From the NCBI RefSeq assembly GCF_001570425.1, contig NZ_BCSX01000021.1, positions 186,001 through 250,000 of the forward strand: a DNA stretch of 64,000 bases. Direction: 5' to 3'. Shown here piece after piece: positions 35,322 to 44,995 of this stretch. Within the stretch, counting starts at the first letter, position 1. Every line of letters begins with the position of its first letter. The position numbers and the translations under genes were made by a program. Under the pieces are notes generated by a model, which did not search any database, was not told the origin of the DNA, and saw only the letters and a list, made by a program, of their open reading frames with translations. This DNA is from Mycolicibacterium brisbanense. GTDB taxonomy: Bacteria; Actinomycetota; Actinomycetes; Mycobacteriales; Mycobacteriaceae.

Positions 35322-36746
35322 TCAGTCGGATGTCGACGCGAACCCCTCGTGAATGAGCTTGGGGCCGAACGGCCACGTCTTCTCGGTGCGGGCATAGATC
35401 AGGAAGCCGATGGCCCCGAGGATCATCCAGCCGATGGACAATCCGATCGACTGCCACGTCGACGAGACGTAGATGTACACCCACCCGACGAGGGCGATCA
35501 GGGTCGGCACCGGGTAAAGCCATTGCCGGTAAGGGCGTTTCAGGTCGGGCTGCCTGCGGCGCAGTACCACGATGGCGGCGACCTGGGCCAGGGACTGAAT
35601 GATGACCAGCGTGGCGACAGCGGCATTGATGACCACGGTGAGCGAGAACAGCGTTCCCACAAGGGTTATGGCCGTCATGGTCACGACGCCGGCGGTCGGC
35701 AGCCGCAGTTTCGGATGCACCCGCCCGAACACCGGCAGGAACACGTGGTCACGAGCGGCCTCGAACGGCACCCGGGATCCGCCGAGCAGCCCGGCGTACA
35801 CCGAACCGATGGCCGCGATGACGATCAGTCCCGTCACCACCTGCGCCGCGGTACTACCCCAAGCGTTCTCCAGCACAGTCGATGCCACGGACGTCGCGCT
35901 TTTCAATTCCTCGAGCGGGACCGAGCCCAGCACACCGATCTGCATCAGCAGGTAAAGACCCGCGATACCCAGGATCGAGACGATGATCGATTGCGGAATC
36001 GTCCGGCCGGGGTTGATGACCTCCCCGCCGAGATACGCACTCGTGTTGTATCCGAGGTAGTCGTAGATCGCGATGATGAGCCCCGCCCCGAGTCCTGCCC
36101 AGAACGCTCCACCGGCCTGAAATGCCCCCGGGGTGAACGCAAATGCCTGTGTGTGGTCGAAATGACTGAACGCTGCGACGATCGTGGCGAGCACCGCCAA
36201 GAGCATGACCACGAACAGTCCGGTGGTGAGCTTCCCGATCTCTCCGATACGGCGAAACAGCGCGGCACCCACGATGAGCGTGATGACCGCACCGATGACG
36301 TGACCGAGTACGGTGAGGCCGCCGTCGGCGACGACACCCGGAACCAGATAACCGAGGTATTGGACGAGCCCGATCACCCCGGTCGACATGATCAGCGGGA
36401 TGAACAGCACGGCGCTCCAGACGAACAGGAACGGCATGAGTCGGCCGGTCCGGTATTGAAACGCCTCACGCAGATAGATGTACGTTCCACCGGCTCCGGG
36501 CATCGCCGCGCCCAACTCGGCCCAGATCAAACCGTCTGCCACGGCCAGCACGGCGCCGATCAGCCAACCGAACATCGCCTGTGGGCCACCCATTGTCGCC
36601 ACCATGGCCGGGATGGTGACGAACGGCCCGATGCCGCACATCTGCGTCATGTTGATCGCCGTCGCCTGAAGCGGGCCGATCCTGCGCTCCAGTCCGGGCG
36701 CCGGGGAGGCCGGAGCATTCACGTGATAACCGGGATTCGAAGTCAC
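35322..36746 (-). CDS. APC-superfamily amino acid permease
   Basis: A 474-residue transporter with about 12 helices. The start of helix 1 is ATAINMTQMCGIGPFVTIPAM; WAELGAAMPGAGGTYIYLREAF and YDYLGYNTSAYLGGEVINPGRTIP are typical of the family. GTG 36746 is chosen because ggagg precedes it by 6 bases; TTG 36752 is the longer option. It is transcribed divergently from the ROK regulator with an inverted repeat between them, so it is probably that regulator's target. Confidence 0.87.
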   Translation of the reverse strand: MTSNPGYHVNAPASPAPGLERRIGPLQATAINMTQMCGIGPFVTIPAMVATMGGPQAMFGWLIGAVLAVADGLIWAELGAAMPGAGGTYIYLREAFQYRTGRLMPFLFVWSAVLFIPLIMSTGVIGLVQYLGYLVPGVVADGGLTVLGHVIGAVITLIVGAALFRRIGEIGKLTTGLFVVMLLAVLATIVAAFSHFDHTQAFAFTPGAFQAGGAFWAGLGAGLIIAIYDYLGYNTSAYLGGEVINPGRTIPQSIIVSILGIAGLYLLMQIGVLGSVPLEELKSATSVASTVLENAWGSTAAQVVTGLIVIAAIGSVYAGLLGGSRVPFEAARDHVFLPVFGRVHPKLRLPTAGVVTMTAITLVGTLFSLTVVINAAVATLVIIQSLAQVAAIVVLRRRQPDLKRPYRQWLYPVPTLIALVGWVYIYVSSTWQSIGLSIGWMILGAIGFLIYARTEKTWPFGPKLIHEGFASTSD

Positions 36747-36765
36747 TGCCAACCTCCGCGCTAAG

Positions 36766-36786
36766 TGTTAGTAAAGTTTCTTAACA
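36766..36786. promoter_or_regulatory. Candidate ROK-regulator operator
   Basis: Inverted repeat tgttagtaaa (36766-36775) / tttcttaaca (36777-36786), 8 of 10 positions paired around a G. The pattern TTA-n2-AAAGTTT-n2-TAA is what ROK-family repressors of actinobacteria recognise in sugar and amino-sugar operons. It is centred in the divergent region between the permease and the ROK gene. Confidence 0.65.
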
Positions 36787-36835
36787 CACGGAATCGGTCG
36801 AGGGAAGATCCCAAATTGGACCGTCGCCACACGGG

Positions 36836-38038
36836 ATGGAGAATCTGCACGTGACGAGCAACAGCGGACGTGAGATCGGCACACCCGCACATATGCGGGC
36901 ACTGAATCAACGCCTGGTTCTCCACCGCCTCAGCGAGCACGGCGAGGCGAGCCGGCCGCAGTTGGCCGCCGCCACCGGACTGTCGAAGCCGACCGTTGGA
37001 CAGGCATTGGCGGACCTCGAGACACAGGGCCTCGTGCGGCCAGCCGGGATGAGCCCGTCGAAACCCGGACGCGCAGCAGTGGTGTACGAAATCGTCTCGG
37101 ATGCAGGGCATGTCGTCGGTATCGACATCGGCAGACAGCAGATCCGCGTCGCGGTCGCAGACCTGGCGGGACGCATCGTCGCCCGCGTCGACGAACCCAA
37201 CAGGTGCCGTTCGGGCTCGGCGCTGCTGCGCACGGTGCTTGCCACCGCGAAGCGATGTGTGGGGGCCGCCGGACTCGCCGACGACGACGTCGTCGTCACC
37301 GTCGTCGGCACTCCGGGCGTACCTGACCTGGAAGACGGGACGGTGCGTCGCGCTCCGAACCTCCCGGGCTGGGAGCGGCGCGGCCTGCTGCATGAACTCA
37401 TCGCAGGCCTGAATCAGAGCGGTTCGATCGTGATGGTCGAGAACGACGCCAATCTGTGCGCGGCAGGCGAGCATGCGGCGGGCGCTGCCGTCGGTGTGGA
37501 CACGTTCGCGTGCCTGACCATCGGAACCGGCCTGGGCATGGGGTTCGTACTCGACGGTCAGATCTACCGCGGCACCCGCGGCGCGGCCGGGGAGATTTCA
37601 GATCTGGCGTTCATGGTGAACGGCGCGCCCGGACCGGCGTCGGCAGAGGCCGCCGTGGCGGGGCAGGCCGTGGTCGCCGCCGCCCACGCCGCCGGCCTGA
37701 CCGACCTCCGAAGTGCCAAGGCTGTTTTCGAGCTGGCCCGCTCAGGTGACCCGGCAGCCCTCGAAGTCGTTGCGCAAGAGACGCTCCGGCTCGCGTTCGT
37801 GGTGTCGGCGATCATCGCGATCCTGGATCCGTCGCTGATCATCCTCGCCGGCGGGATCGGCAGCAACGCGGACCTGCTCGCGACACCCATCCGCACGGCA
37901 CTGGCCGCAACCAGTCCGGTGATACCCGAGATCATCGCCGGCCAGCTCGGCGAAGATGCGGTGTTGACCGGGGCTATCGCCACCGGCCTCGCCACCGCAC
38001 AGGAGTTGGTCTTCGACAGGCGCGCGACGACTCAGTAG
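36836..38038 (+). CDS. ROK-family transcriptional regulator
   Basis: A 400-residue ROK repressor. The N-terminal winged helix-turn-helix (LVLHRLSEHGEASRPQLAAATGLSKPTVGQALADLE) precedes a sugar-kinase-like fold: VVGIDIGRQQIRVAVADLAG, VENDANLCAAGEHAAG and TIGTGLGMGFVLDG. The usual zinc-motif cysteines are not evident, so ligand binding may be atypical. GTG 36851 has a better-placed ggag than ATG 36836. It probably represses itself and the divergent permease. The gene's 3' end overlaps the next convergent gene by 7 bases. Confidence 0.88.
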   Translation: MENLHVTSNSGREIGTPAHMRALNQRLVLHRLSEHGEASRPQLAAATGLSKPTVGQALADLETQGLVRPAGMSPSKPGRAAVVYEIVSDAGHVVGIDIGRQQIRVAVADLAGRIVARVDEPNRCRSGSALLRTVLATAKRCVGAAGLADDDVVVTVVGTPGVPDLEDGTVRRAPNLPGWERRGLLHELIAGLNQSGSIVMVENDANLCAAGEHAAGAAVGVDTFACLTIGTGLGMGFVLDGQIYRGTRGAAGEISDLAFMVNGAPGPASAEAAVAGQAVVAAAHAAGLTDLRSAKAVFELARSGDPAALEVVAQETLRLAFVVSAIIAILDPSLIILAGGIGSNADLLATPIRTALAATSPVIPEIIAGQLGEDAVLTGAIATGLATAQELVFDRRATTQ

Positions 38039-38418
38039 CCGATCTCGTCGCAGATCGGCGGGATGATGATCAACGAGCCACGCGGGGTGCAGAACGGGTG
38101 CGGCGGCTGCGGAGGCGGCGGTGGCGGAGGTGTGAGCATCGGGGCCGGTCCGTCGGCGGATATGAAGCTGTCGAGCGGGTTGCCCTTCAGGTCGACCATC
38201 CGCACGTTGCCCTGGCCGAACGGGACGATGTACCACGTGTGGCAGGTACCCATGTCCCACTGAATGTTGTTGAACGGCAACGCCTGCCCCGGGCACCAGC
38301 TGTGCGGCTCGGCGGGAAACGGGTCGGCCTCGGCGGTGCCTGCATCGAGCGCCAGGCCGGCGGCCGTCATCGCACCCGCCACGGCTACTGTCGCCGCGAG
38401 CCGTGCAACTCGATTCAT
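38032..38418 (-). CDS. Small secreted proline-rich protein of unknown function
   Basis: A 128-residue protein. A Sec signal peptide (MNRVARLAATVAVAGAMTAAGLALDAGTAEA) with likely cleavage before DPFP. The mature part has four cysteines (WCPG, GTCHTW, PFCTP, PICDE), suggesting two disulfides, and a PPPPPPPQPP run near residue 105. ATG 38418 has aaagga upstream. It resembles mycobacterial exported proteins of unknown function; no enzyme motif seen. Confidence 0.75.
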   Translation of the reverse strand: MNRVARLAATVAVAGAMTAAGLALDAGTAEADPFPAEPHSWCPGQALPFNNIQWDMGTCHTWYIVPFGQGNVRMVDLKGNPLDSFISADGPAPMLTPPPPPPPQPPHPFCTPRGSLIIIPPICDEIGY

Positions 38419-38637
38419 CGTCAGATCCTTTCGTCGGGCGCCGCGACAGCGGCTTTGCCTGTGCATCCAGTACAGAGCGTCGCCGCAGCTACCGATCCCA
38501 ACAATGATCCGCGAGTTCTTCGCCGGCTGGTCGGGATTTGCCGATGTGGGTCACAGTTCCCGCGCGAATCTGCCGCGCCCGGATTCGAATCGGATCCAAC
38601 CGACATATAACAGTAGTGATGATGAATTGCGGATCCG

Positions 38638-39513
38638 ATGAACTGCCCGTTCTGCGGTGCTGAAGTCGACCGCAGCGGCACGTGCGACCGCTGCGGTCGA
38701 GTACAGGAGTCCACGTCGCCGACGGGGTGGCGGCCCGATCCGACAGCGCGCCACGAAGGCCGGTACTACGCCGCGGGGCATCCCACGAACCGTGTCCGCG
38801 ACGGCCGCGCCCAGTCGTCGGACCCCGACGGCGGCCGGATGCTGCCGGATTACGTCGAGTTGCCCGCCTCCCGCTCGAGCATCCGCTCGACGTGGCTGGG
38901 GACAGGCGCAGCGACCGTCATCCTCGTCATGGTGGCGGTGGTCGCCTGGGTGCTGTTGATGGCTGCTCGGCGTCCGCCTCCCCCGCCGGAAACCGGGTAC
39001 CTCTCGGCGCTCAAGGAAGCGGGTTTGTTCAACCAGTTCAATTCCGATGCCAATGCCGTCGCGCACGGCCATCAGGTGTGTCGCCAGCTCGAAGACGGCG
39101 GACCGCAACAAGGGGTTCCCGCCGACAAGATTGCCGTCGACTCGTTCTGCCCACAGTTCACCCAGGGCTTTCACATGCTCGATACCGCAACGGTGTCAGG
39201 CATTTTCGTCGTCACCGACAGCGCGGGTGTGGATGCGATCGCGTCTGACGGCGCGTCGTGCCAGGGGGCCAACGGGTACTCCGACGTCGGTCGCGACACA
39301 CAGGTCATCGTCAAGAACGGCAAGGGCGAGATCCTGGCCACCACGGCGCTGGGACCGGGTAAGGGGGACAGCGCAAACTGCACCTTCTCGTTCAGTTTTC
39401 CCGTCACCGAGGGTCAGGACCGTTACGTCGTCTCGGTCGGTCATCGTGGCGAGTTCAGCTACAGCTTCGGCCAGCTGCGCGCGCAAGGCGTCCAGATCCA
39501 TCTCGGCCATTGA
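38638..39513 (+). CDS. Membrane-anchored zinc-ribbon / DUF732-like protein
   Basis: A 291-residue protein. N-terminal zinc ribbon MNCPFCGAEVDRSGTCDRCG (four Cys), then a DUF2510-like GWRPDPTARHEGRYY. One transmembrane helix (GAATVILVMVAVVAWVLLMAA) near residue 100 is followed by a DUF732-like segment (GLFNQFNSDANAVAHGHQVCRQLEDG). The C-terminal domain is probably extracytoplasmic, with a Cys pair. Function unknown. It lies alone upstream of the TetR/MmpS/MmpL unit. Confidence 0.75.
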   Translation: MNCPFCGAEVDRSGTCDRCGRVQESTSPTGWRPDPTARHEGRYYAAGHPTNRVRDGRAQSSDPDGGRMLPDYVELPASRSSIRSTWLGTGAATVILVMVAVVAWVLLMAARRPPPPPETGYLSALKEAGLFNQFNSDANAVAHGHQVCRQLEDGGPQQGVPADKIAVDSFCPQFTQGFHMLDTATVSGIFVVTDSAGVDAIASDGASCQGANGYSDVGRDTQVIVKNGKGEILATTALGPGKGDSANCTFSFSFPVTEGQDRYVVSVGHRGEFSYSFGQLRAQGVQIHLGH

Positions 39514-39524
39514 CCCGTTCCCGA

Positions 39525-39549
39525 ACAGTACGGTCCTGGACCGTACTGT
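39525..39549. promoter_or_regulatory. TetR operator upstream of the TetR-MmpS-MmpL unit
   Basis: A perfect palindrome: acagtacggtcc (39525-39536), one central T, ggaccgtactgt (39538-39549). It ends 12 bases before the tetR start codon. TetR-type repressors of mmpS/mmpL operons commonly bind their own promoter; this is the clear candidate. Confidence 0.8.
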
Positions 39550-39561
39550 GCCGGTCGATCT

Positions 39562-40170
39562 ATGGTGGGCGCTGTGCCCCGGACCGTCGACCTCACCGCG
39601 GAATCCTCGCCATGGTCGCCGCGCGAAGCAGAGCTGCTCGCCATCACGTTGCGGCTGCTGCAGGAGCACGGCTACGACCGACTCACCGTGGATGCGGTGG
39701 CCGCAACCGCCCGCGCGAGCAAGGCGACGGTGTACCGGCGGTGGCCCTCGAAAGGCGAATTGGTACTGGCCGCCTTCATCGAGGGCATCCGCCAGGTGGC
39801 CGTCCCGCCCGAGACCGGCTCGTTGCGCGGCGACCTGCTGCGCGTGGGTCAGGTGATCTGCGAGCAAGCCCACCAGCACGGCACCACCATCCGGGCGGTG
39901 CTCGCCGAGGTGTCCCGCGATCCCGCGCTGAGCGACGCGATGCAGCACCAGTTCCTCGATCAGCGCAAAGCCATGCTCGAGCTGATCCTGCGCGAGGCGG
40001 TCGCGCGCGGTGAGATCAGCGAATCGGTGATCAGCGACGAACTGTGGGATCTGATGCCGGGCTACCTCATCTTCCGGTCGATCATCCCGAACCGGCCGCC
40101 GACGCCGGAGACCGTGCAGGCGCTCGTCGACAACGTCATGATCCCGAGCCTCACCCGCCCCGTCGAGTAG
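39562..40170 (+). CDS. TetR-family transcriptional regulator of the MmpS/MmpL pair
   Basis: A 202-residue TetR regulator. The helix-turn-helix (LTVDAVAATARASKATVYRRWPSKGELV) is near residues 40-68. The C-domain matches TetR_C_11-like regulators. ATG 39562 is given; GTG 39574 is an alternative. It lies directly upstream of mmpS with a palindromic operator at its own promoter and repeated half-sites before mmpS (40221-40240). It probably controls expression of the transporter in response to an unknown ligand. Confidence 0.88.
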   Translation: MVGAVPRTVDLTAESSPWSPREAELLAITLRLLQEHGYDRLTVDAVAATARASKATVYRRWPSKGELVLAAFIEGIRQVAVPPETGSLRGDLLRVGQVICEQAHQHGTTIRAVLAEVSRDPALSDAMQHQFLDQRKAMLELILREAVARGEISESVISDELWDLMPGYLIFRSIIPNRPPTPETVQALVDNVMIPSLTRPVE

Positions 40171-40220
40171 GACCGCGCTCGCCCGGATTCGCCGCTCAAA
40201 CCCCTTGCCCACGGCAGTCC

Positions 40221-40240
40221 TGTACCGTACCGTACCGTTC
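40221..40240. promoter_or_regulatory. Repeated TetR half-sites upstream of mmpS
   Basis: tgtaccgtaccgtaccgttc contains overlapping ACCGT(AC) units repeated every 5 bases. The ACCGTAC core is shared with the palindrome at 39525-39549. It lies 78 bases before the mmpS GTG. A second binding site for the same regulator is likely, though not palindromic. Confidence 0.55.
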
Positions 40241-40317
40241 AGAGCGGTCGTTTCCCACCGCGCGGAAAGGACCCTCCACCCCCAGCCATCGCGTCCCGGT
40301 TATCGAAAGGCGAACGG

Positions 40318-40761
40318 GTGCGGACACTTTCGATTGGCAGCTCGCTCAAGCGGGGTTGGATGCTGGTGGTAGCACTCGCAGTCGTCGCCGTGGCCGCATT
40401 CTGCGTGTATCGATTGCACGGCGCCTTCGGCGGTTTGCACACGGGAACCCCGAGCGACCTTTCGAGCGAGATCGTTCCGTTCAACCCCAAGCATGTGGTG
40501 CTTGAGGTCTTCGGCCCGCCGGGAACCGTGGCGTCGATCAACTACCTGGATGTCCATGCTCAGCCGCAGCGTGTCGACGATGCCCCACTGCCGTGGACCT
40601 ACGACACCACCACTACCGATCCCGCGGTGTTCGTCAACGTCCAGGCCCAGGGCGACAGCGATTCGATCGGCTGCCGCATCACCATCGACGATGTGGTCAA
40701 GGACGAGAGAGCGGTCAACACCGTGAACGCCTACACCTACTGCCTGGACAAATCCGGATGA
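40318..40761 (+). CDS. mmpS: MmpS-family membrane accessory protein
   Basis: A 147-residue MmpS protein. One N-terminal transmembrane helix ([23 protein letters not shown]) is followed by a periplasmic beta domain with the family core [20 protein letters not shown] and two cysteines ([15 protein letters not shown]). MmpS proteins partner an MmpL transporter. GTG 40318 follows aaagg by 8 bases. The stop overlaps the mmpL ATG (ATGA), the usual coupled arrangement. Confidence 0.92.
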   Translation: MRTLSIGSSLKRGWMLVVALAVVAVAAFCVYRLHGAFGGLHTGTPSDLSSEIVPFNPKHVVLEVFGPPGTVASINYLDVHAQPQRVDDAPLPWTYDTTTTDPAVFVNVQAQGDSDSIGCRITIDDVVKDERAVNTVNAYTYCLDKSG

Positions 40762-43613
40762 GCGGGCAGACCGTGGCCAAAACGATCCGCCGGCTCTCGG
40801 TGCCGATCGTGTTGTTCTGGCTGGCCGTCGCGGCGATCACCAATGTGCTGGTGCCGCAATTGGAAGTGGTCGGCGAGGCCCACAACGTCGCGCTGAGTTC
40901 GCCCGACGCGCCGTCGCTGCAAGCGTTCAAACGCATCGGCCAGGTCTTCGGCGAGTTCGATTCCGACAGCGCGGCGATGATCGTGCTGGAAGGCGACCAG
41001 CCTCTCGGTGCCGACGCCCACGCCTACTACGACGACCTGGTTCAGCGAATATCGCAGGACCACAAGCACGTCCAGCACATCCAGGATTTCTGGGGCGATC
41101 CGCTGACAGCGGCGGGCTCACAGAGCCCCGACGGCAAGGCTGCTTACGTTCAGGTATTCCTGGCAGGCAACCAAGGCGAGGCGTTGTCCCTGGAATCGGT
41201 CAACGCTGTCCGCGACATCGTCGATCACACACCGGCACCACCTGGCGTCAAGGCGTATGTCACCGGTGCCGCGCCCCAGGTCGCCGACCAATTCGAAGTG
41301 GGCAACGAGGGCACCACCAAGGTCACCCTGCTGACCATCCTGGTGATCGCCATCATGCTGCTGCTGGTCTACCGCTCGGTGGTCACCATGATCCTGGTGC
41401 TGATCACCGTGCTCATCGAGATGGCCGCCGCCCGCGGCATCGTGGCCTTCCTTGCGGATACCGGAATCATCGGGCTCTCAACGTATTCCACCAATCTGCT
41501 GACGCTGCTGGTGATCGCCGCAGGCACGGACTACGCCATATTCCTCCTCGGTCGCTATCACGAGGGGCGCAGCGCCGGGGAGGACCGCGAGACCGCCTAT
41601 TTCAACATGTACAGCGGCACGGCCCACGTCATCCTCGGCTCGGGCCTGACGGTCGCCGGCGCAGTCTTCTGCCTGAGTTTCACGCGCCTGCCCTATTTTC
41701 AAAGCCTCGGTATTCCGGCTGCGATCGGCGTCCTCGTCGCTCTCGTCGCGGCGCTCACCCTGGCACCGGCGGTGCTGACCCTGAGCAGCCAGGTCGGGCT
41801 GCTCGAACCCAAGCGCAGCACGCGCACGCGCGGATGGCGACGGGTCGGTACGGCCATCGTGCGCTGGCCCGGGCCCATTCTGGTGGTGACGATCGGGGTC
41901 GCCCTGATCGGTCTCCTGGCCCTGCCGGGTTACAAGACCAGCTACGACGTCGGCTCCTACATGCCTGCGAGCGCCCCCTCCAACGTCGGCTACACGGCGG
42001 CCGAACGTCACTTCTCGAAAGCCCGGCTCAATCCCGAACTGCTGATGATCGAGTCCGACCACGACCTGCGGGATCCGGCCGACATGATCCTGCTGGAACG
42101 CGTCGCCAAGGCCGTGTTCCACACCCCCGGCGTCGCGCAGGTCCAGTCCATCACCCGCCCCTTGGGCACGCCGCTGGACCACAGCTCGATACCGTTCCAG
42201 ATCAGTGCCCAGAGCGCCGGGCAGATCCAGAATCTCAAGTATCAGCAGGACCGCGCGCGCGATCTGCTCAAGCAGGTCGGTGAGATCGACAAGACCATCG
42301 GCATCCTGCGCCAGCAGTACGCCCTGCAGCAGCAGAGCGCGGCCGCCACCCACGACCAGGTCGAAGCGTTCCACCGAACCGTTGCCGTGACACAGGATCT
42401 GCGCGACAAGATCGCCAACTTCGACGACTTCTTCAGACCGCTGCGCAACTACTTCTATTGGGAGCCACACTGTTTCGACATCCCCATGTGCGCCGCCCTG
42501 CGGTCGATCTTCGACGCGCTCGACGGGATAGACGCGCTCACCGACGAATTGGGGAATGTCACCGCAAGCCTCGACAAATTGGACCAGCTGCAGCCGAAGC
42601 TGCTGGCGTTGATCCCGCCGCAGATCGCCAGCCAACAGACCAACCGCGACCTGACGATGACGAACTACGCCACGCAGTCGGGGATCTATGACCAGACCGC
42701 GGCGGCGCTGCAGAACGCCACCGCGCTGGGCCAGGCCTTCGACGCCGCGAAGACCGACGATTCCTTCTACCTGCCGCCGGAGGCGTTCACCAACCCCGAA
42801 TTCCAGCGTGGCCTGAAGCTGTTCCTCTCACCGGACGGCAAGGCCGCCCGCATGATCATCACTCACGACGTCGACCCCGCGACCCCGCAAGGGATCTCGC
42901 ATATCGCCGCGATCCGGCACGCCGCGGCAGAAGCCGTGAAGGGCACGCCGCTGGCGGGGTCGCACATCTACATCGGCGGAACCGCCGCAACCTACAAAGA
43001 CATTCAGGACATGGCGAAGTACGACCTGATGATCGCCGGTATCTCGGCACTGAGCCTGATCCTGCTCATCATGATGCTGATCACCCGCAGCCTGGTCGCC
43101 GCGCTGGTCATCGTCGGTACCGTGGCGCTGTCACTGGGCGCGTCCTTCGGGCTGTCGGTACTGGTGTGGCAGGACATCCTCGGTATCCCCCTGTACTGGG
43201 TTGTGCTGGCGTTGGCGGTGATCCTGCTGCTGGCCGTGGGCTCGGACTACAACCTGCTGTTGATATCCCGGTTCAGAGAAGAGGTTGCGGCAGGGCTCAA
43301 CACCGGCATCATCCGCGCGATGGCAGGCACCGGCGGTGTCGTCACCGCTGCCGGCCTCGTGTTCGCCTTCACCATGGCGTCGTTCGCGTTCAGCGATCTG
43401 ACGGTCCTGGGTCAGATCGGCACCACGATCGCGCTGGGATTGCTGTTCGACACGCTGATCGTGCGCTCGTTCATGACACCGTCCATCGCTGCTCTGCTGG
43501 GACGCTGGTTCTGGTGGCCGCAACGGGTGCGCCCGCGTCCGGCCAGTCGGATGCTGCAGCCCTATGGATCCAGGCCGGCCGTGCGGCAATTGCTGTTGTG
43601 GGAGGACGATTGA
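40758..43613 (+). CDS. mmpL: MmpL-family RND lipid transporter
   Basis: A 951-residue RND transporter with two halves. The first periplasmic domain follows helix 1. TM helices include [15 protein letters not shown] and, in the second half, [15 protein letters not shown], both with the Asp-Tyr pairs of the proton relay. A long periplasmic insertion rich in Gln/Leu (about residues 470-670) is typical of MmpL4/MmpL10-type proteins. Such transporters move glycopeptidolipids, acyl-trehaloses or siderophores across the inner membrane. Convergent with the NRPS operon 13 bases away, it is the best export candidate for that lipopeptide. Only one mmpL is present, whereas canonical GPL loci have two. 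Confidence 0.9.
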   Translation: MSGQTVAKTIRRLSVPIVLFWLAVAAITNVLVPQLEVVGEAHNVALSSPDAPSLQAFKRIGQVFGEFDSDSAAMIVLEGDQPLGADAHAYYDDLVQRISQDHKHVQHIQDFWGDPLTAAGSQSPDGKAAYVQVFLAGNQGEALSLESVNAVRDIVDHTPAPPGVKAYVTGAAPQVADQFEVGNEGTTKVTLLTILVIAIMLLLVYRSVVTMILVLITVLIEMAAARGIVAFLADTGIIGLSTYSTNLLTLLVIAAGTDYAIFLLGRYHEGRSAGEDRETAYFNMYSGTAHVILGSGLTVAGAVFCLSFTRLPYFQSLGIPAAIGVLVALVAALTLAPAVLTLSSQVGLLEPKRSTRTRGWRRVGTAIVRWPGPILVVTIGVALIGLLALPGYKTSYDVGSYMPASAPSNVGYTAAERHFSKARLNPELLMIESDHDLRDPADMILLERVAKAVFHTPGVAQVQSITRPLGTPLDHSSIPFQISAQSAGQIQNLKYQQDRARDLLKQVGEIDKTIGILRQQYALQQQSAAATHDQVEAFHRTVAVTQDLRDKIANFDDFFRPLRNYFYWEPHCFDIPMCAALRSIFDALDGIDALTDELGNVTASLDKLDQLQPKLLALIPPQIASQQTNRDLTMTNYATQSGIYDQTAAALQNATALGQAFDAAKTDDSFYLPPEAFTNPEFQRGLKLFLSPDGKAARMIITHDVDPATPQGISHIAAIRHAAAEAVKGTPLAGSHIYIGGTAATYKDIQDMAKYDLMIAGISALSLILLIMMLITRSLVAALVIVGTVALSLGASFGLSVLVWQDILGIPLYWVVLALAVILLLAVGSDYNLLLISRFREEVAAGLNTGIIRAMAGTGGVVTAAGLVFAFTMASFAFSDLTVLGQIGTTIALGLLFDTLIVRSFMTPSIAALLGRWFWWPQRVRPRPASRMLQPYGSRPAVRQLLLWEDD

Positions 43614-43626
43614 CGCTGCGCCGCGC

Positions 43627-44202
43627 TCACGGGCAATAGGCGTGCGTGGCGTAGGTCAGCGCGGACTGATAGACCGGGTCGAGAGCTCGGGCGGCGATCA
43701 CGGCGCTCAGCGCGGTGTCGCGGTCGGCGATGCAGGACGGTGAGTGAAGGTCATCCCACTGCGCGGCCATCTCCCGCACCATGGTCTGGTTGAGCCGGTC
43801 GATCGTCGTCCGTGTCTCGGACAGGTCCGGCGCCTCGGCGGGCGCCGCACCGGGATCGATCTTCCATTGCGCGAACCGCGTGTACTCGACCGAGCTCGTC
43901 GCGTCGATCTGGTTGCGAAAGACGTTGCCCACGTAGCCCGGATCGATGTGAGCAGCCGCGGCGGCCGCCGTCACCGCATCGATCACCTGCTGCTCACGCT
44001 TCGGATCGTCGACGGCACCACCGGTACGGTACTTGTACGCGGCGACAGCGTCTGCGGTCTGAAGACGCTGCGCCGCCGCGTCGATCAGTGGCAGCAGCGG
44101 ACTTTGCGGGTCAGCGTGTGCCGCGGGTGCGCCCGGTGCTGCGCCGACCCCGACGAGGACCGCCGCGCAGGAGATCCACGCGGTCGTCCCCGGCTTACGC
44201 AA
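43627..44202 (-). CDS. Secreted AroQ-gamma chorismate mutase
   Basis: A 191-residue exported chorismate mutase. The signal peptide ends AHA before DPQ. The mature sequence aligns by eye with M. tuberculosis Rv1885c: LIDAAAQRLQTADAVAAYKYR (Arg and Lys), DDPKREQQVID (Asp, Arg), IDATSSVEYTRFAQWK (Thr, Glu) and DLSETRTTIDRLN (Arg). The two late cysteines (SPSC, HAYC) match its disulfide. It converts chorismate to prephenate, but outside the cytoplasm, where its function is debated. It starts at TTG 44202, overlapping the gap stop by 8 bases. It is thus the last gene of the NRPS operon. The start codon could be later, but the signal peptide supports this one. Confidence 0.88.
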   Translation of the reverse strand: MRKPGTTAWISCAAVLVGVGAAPGAPAAHADPQSPLLPLIDAAAQRLQTADAVAAYKYRTGGAVDDPKREQQVIDAVTAAAAAAHIDPGYVGNVFRNQIDATSSVEYTRFAQWKIDPGAAPAEAPDLSETRTTIDRLNQTMVREMAAQWDDLHSPSCIADRDTALSAVIAARALDPVYQSALTYATHAYCP

Positions 44203-44992
44203 CGCCGACGCCCGTCAGCACCTGCCATATGCCCACCAGACCGAACAACACGATCAGTATCTGCGTGCGGCGCGCCAACGCCCACCCGTGCACCAACTCC
44301 AGCACGGCATGGGTCTTGGCCGGGACGATCGCATAACTGAGCAGGGCCACTTCGAAAACCACGAGCATCACAGCGACGAACACCAGGACCGCGCTCAGCT
44401 GCGTGACGATCGGCGTTCCCGACGCGACGATGACCGTGCTCATCACCAGGATGAACGGGGGTGGCAGCACATAGATCAGGGACAGCGCCATCGACACCCA
44501 CAGCGCTCCGCTGTCCCACTCGTCGCGCGCCCGCTTCATCAACCGCACCATCGGAGACGCGACCGCGTGCAGCATGCTCCTGACGGGCCCCGATCGGCGC
44601 GAATCTGTATGCGGCTCATCCGCTTCCAAGACAAGGACCGCGGATTCACCGCGCCCGGCCGTCGTCGCGGCCACGCGCGGCCGCATCCGGCTCCGCACCG
44701 CCAGGAACGCAGCGATACCCAGCGCGAGAACTCCCGTGCACAACTGCAGGGGTTGGATCCCCGATTCAGGGTCCCGCGTGGACAGTCCCTGTGCGAACGC
44801 GGCGAATGACGGGATGCTGTGCAGCGCTATCACCGCACCCATCAGTGCCACCACGTTCACAACCACACAGGCTACCCAGAATGCGAACAGATTCTGTTCG
44901 GGCCGGGGCCGTGAGATCACCAGCACGATGCCGCCCAGCAGCATCGGGTTCAGTGCCACCAACAGTGCCCACCCGAGAATTTGTCCCCACAT
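44195..44992 (-). CDS. gap: Gap/SfLAP-family integral membrane protein (lipid addressing)
   Basis: A 265-residue protein with six hydrophobic segments: LGWALLVALNPMLLGGIVLVI at the start, a polar central loop (about residues 105-150), and VLIVLFGLVGIWQVL at the end. It fits the GAP/Sap family (Sap = sulfolipid-1-addressing protein), small membrane proteins needed to send GPL or sulfolipid to the surface. ATG 44992 begins 3 bases after the mps2 stop, and this position right behind mps2 matches the known GPL locus. Confidence 0.87.
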   Translation of the reverse strand: MWGQILGWALLVALNPMLLGGIVLVISRPRPEQNLFAFWVACVVVNVVALMGAVIALHSIPSFAAFAQGLSTRDPESGIQPLQLCTGVLALGIAAFLAVRSRMRPRVAATTAGRGESAVLVLEADEPHTDSRRSGPVRSMLHAVASPMVRLMKRARDEWDSGALWVSMALSLIYVLPPPFILVMSTVIVASGTPIVTQLSAVLVFVAVMLVVFEVALLSYAIVPAKTHAVLELVHGWALARRTQILIVLFGLVGIWQVLTGVGVA

Positions 44993-44995
44993 CGG

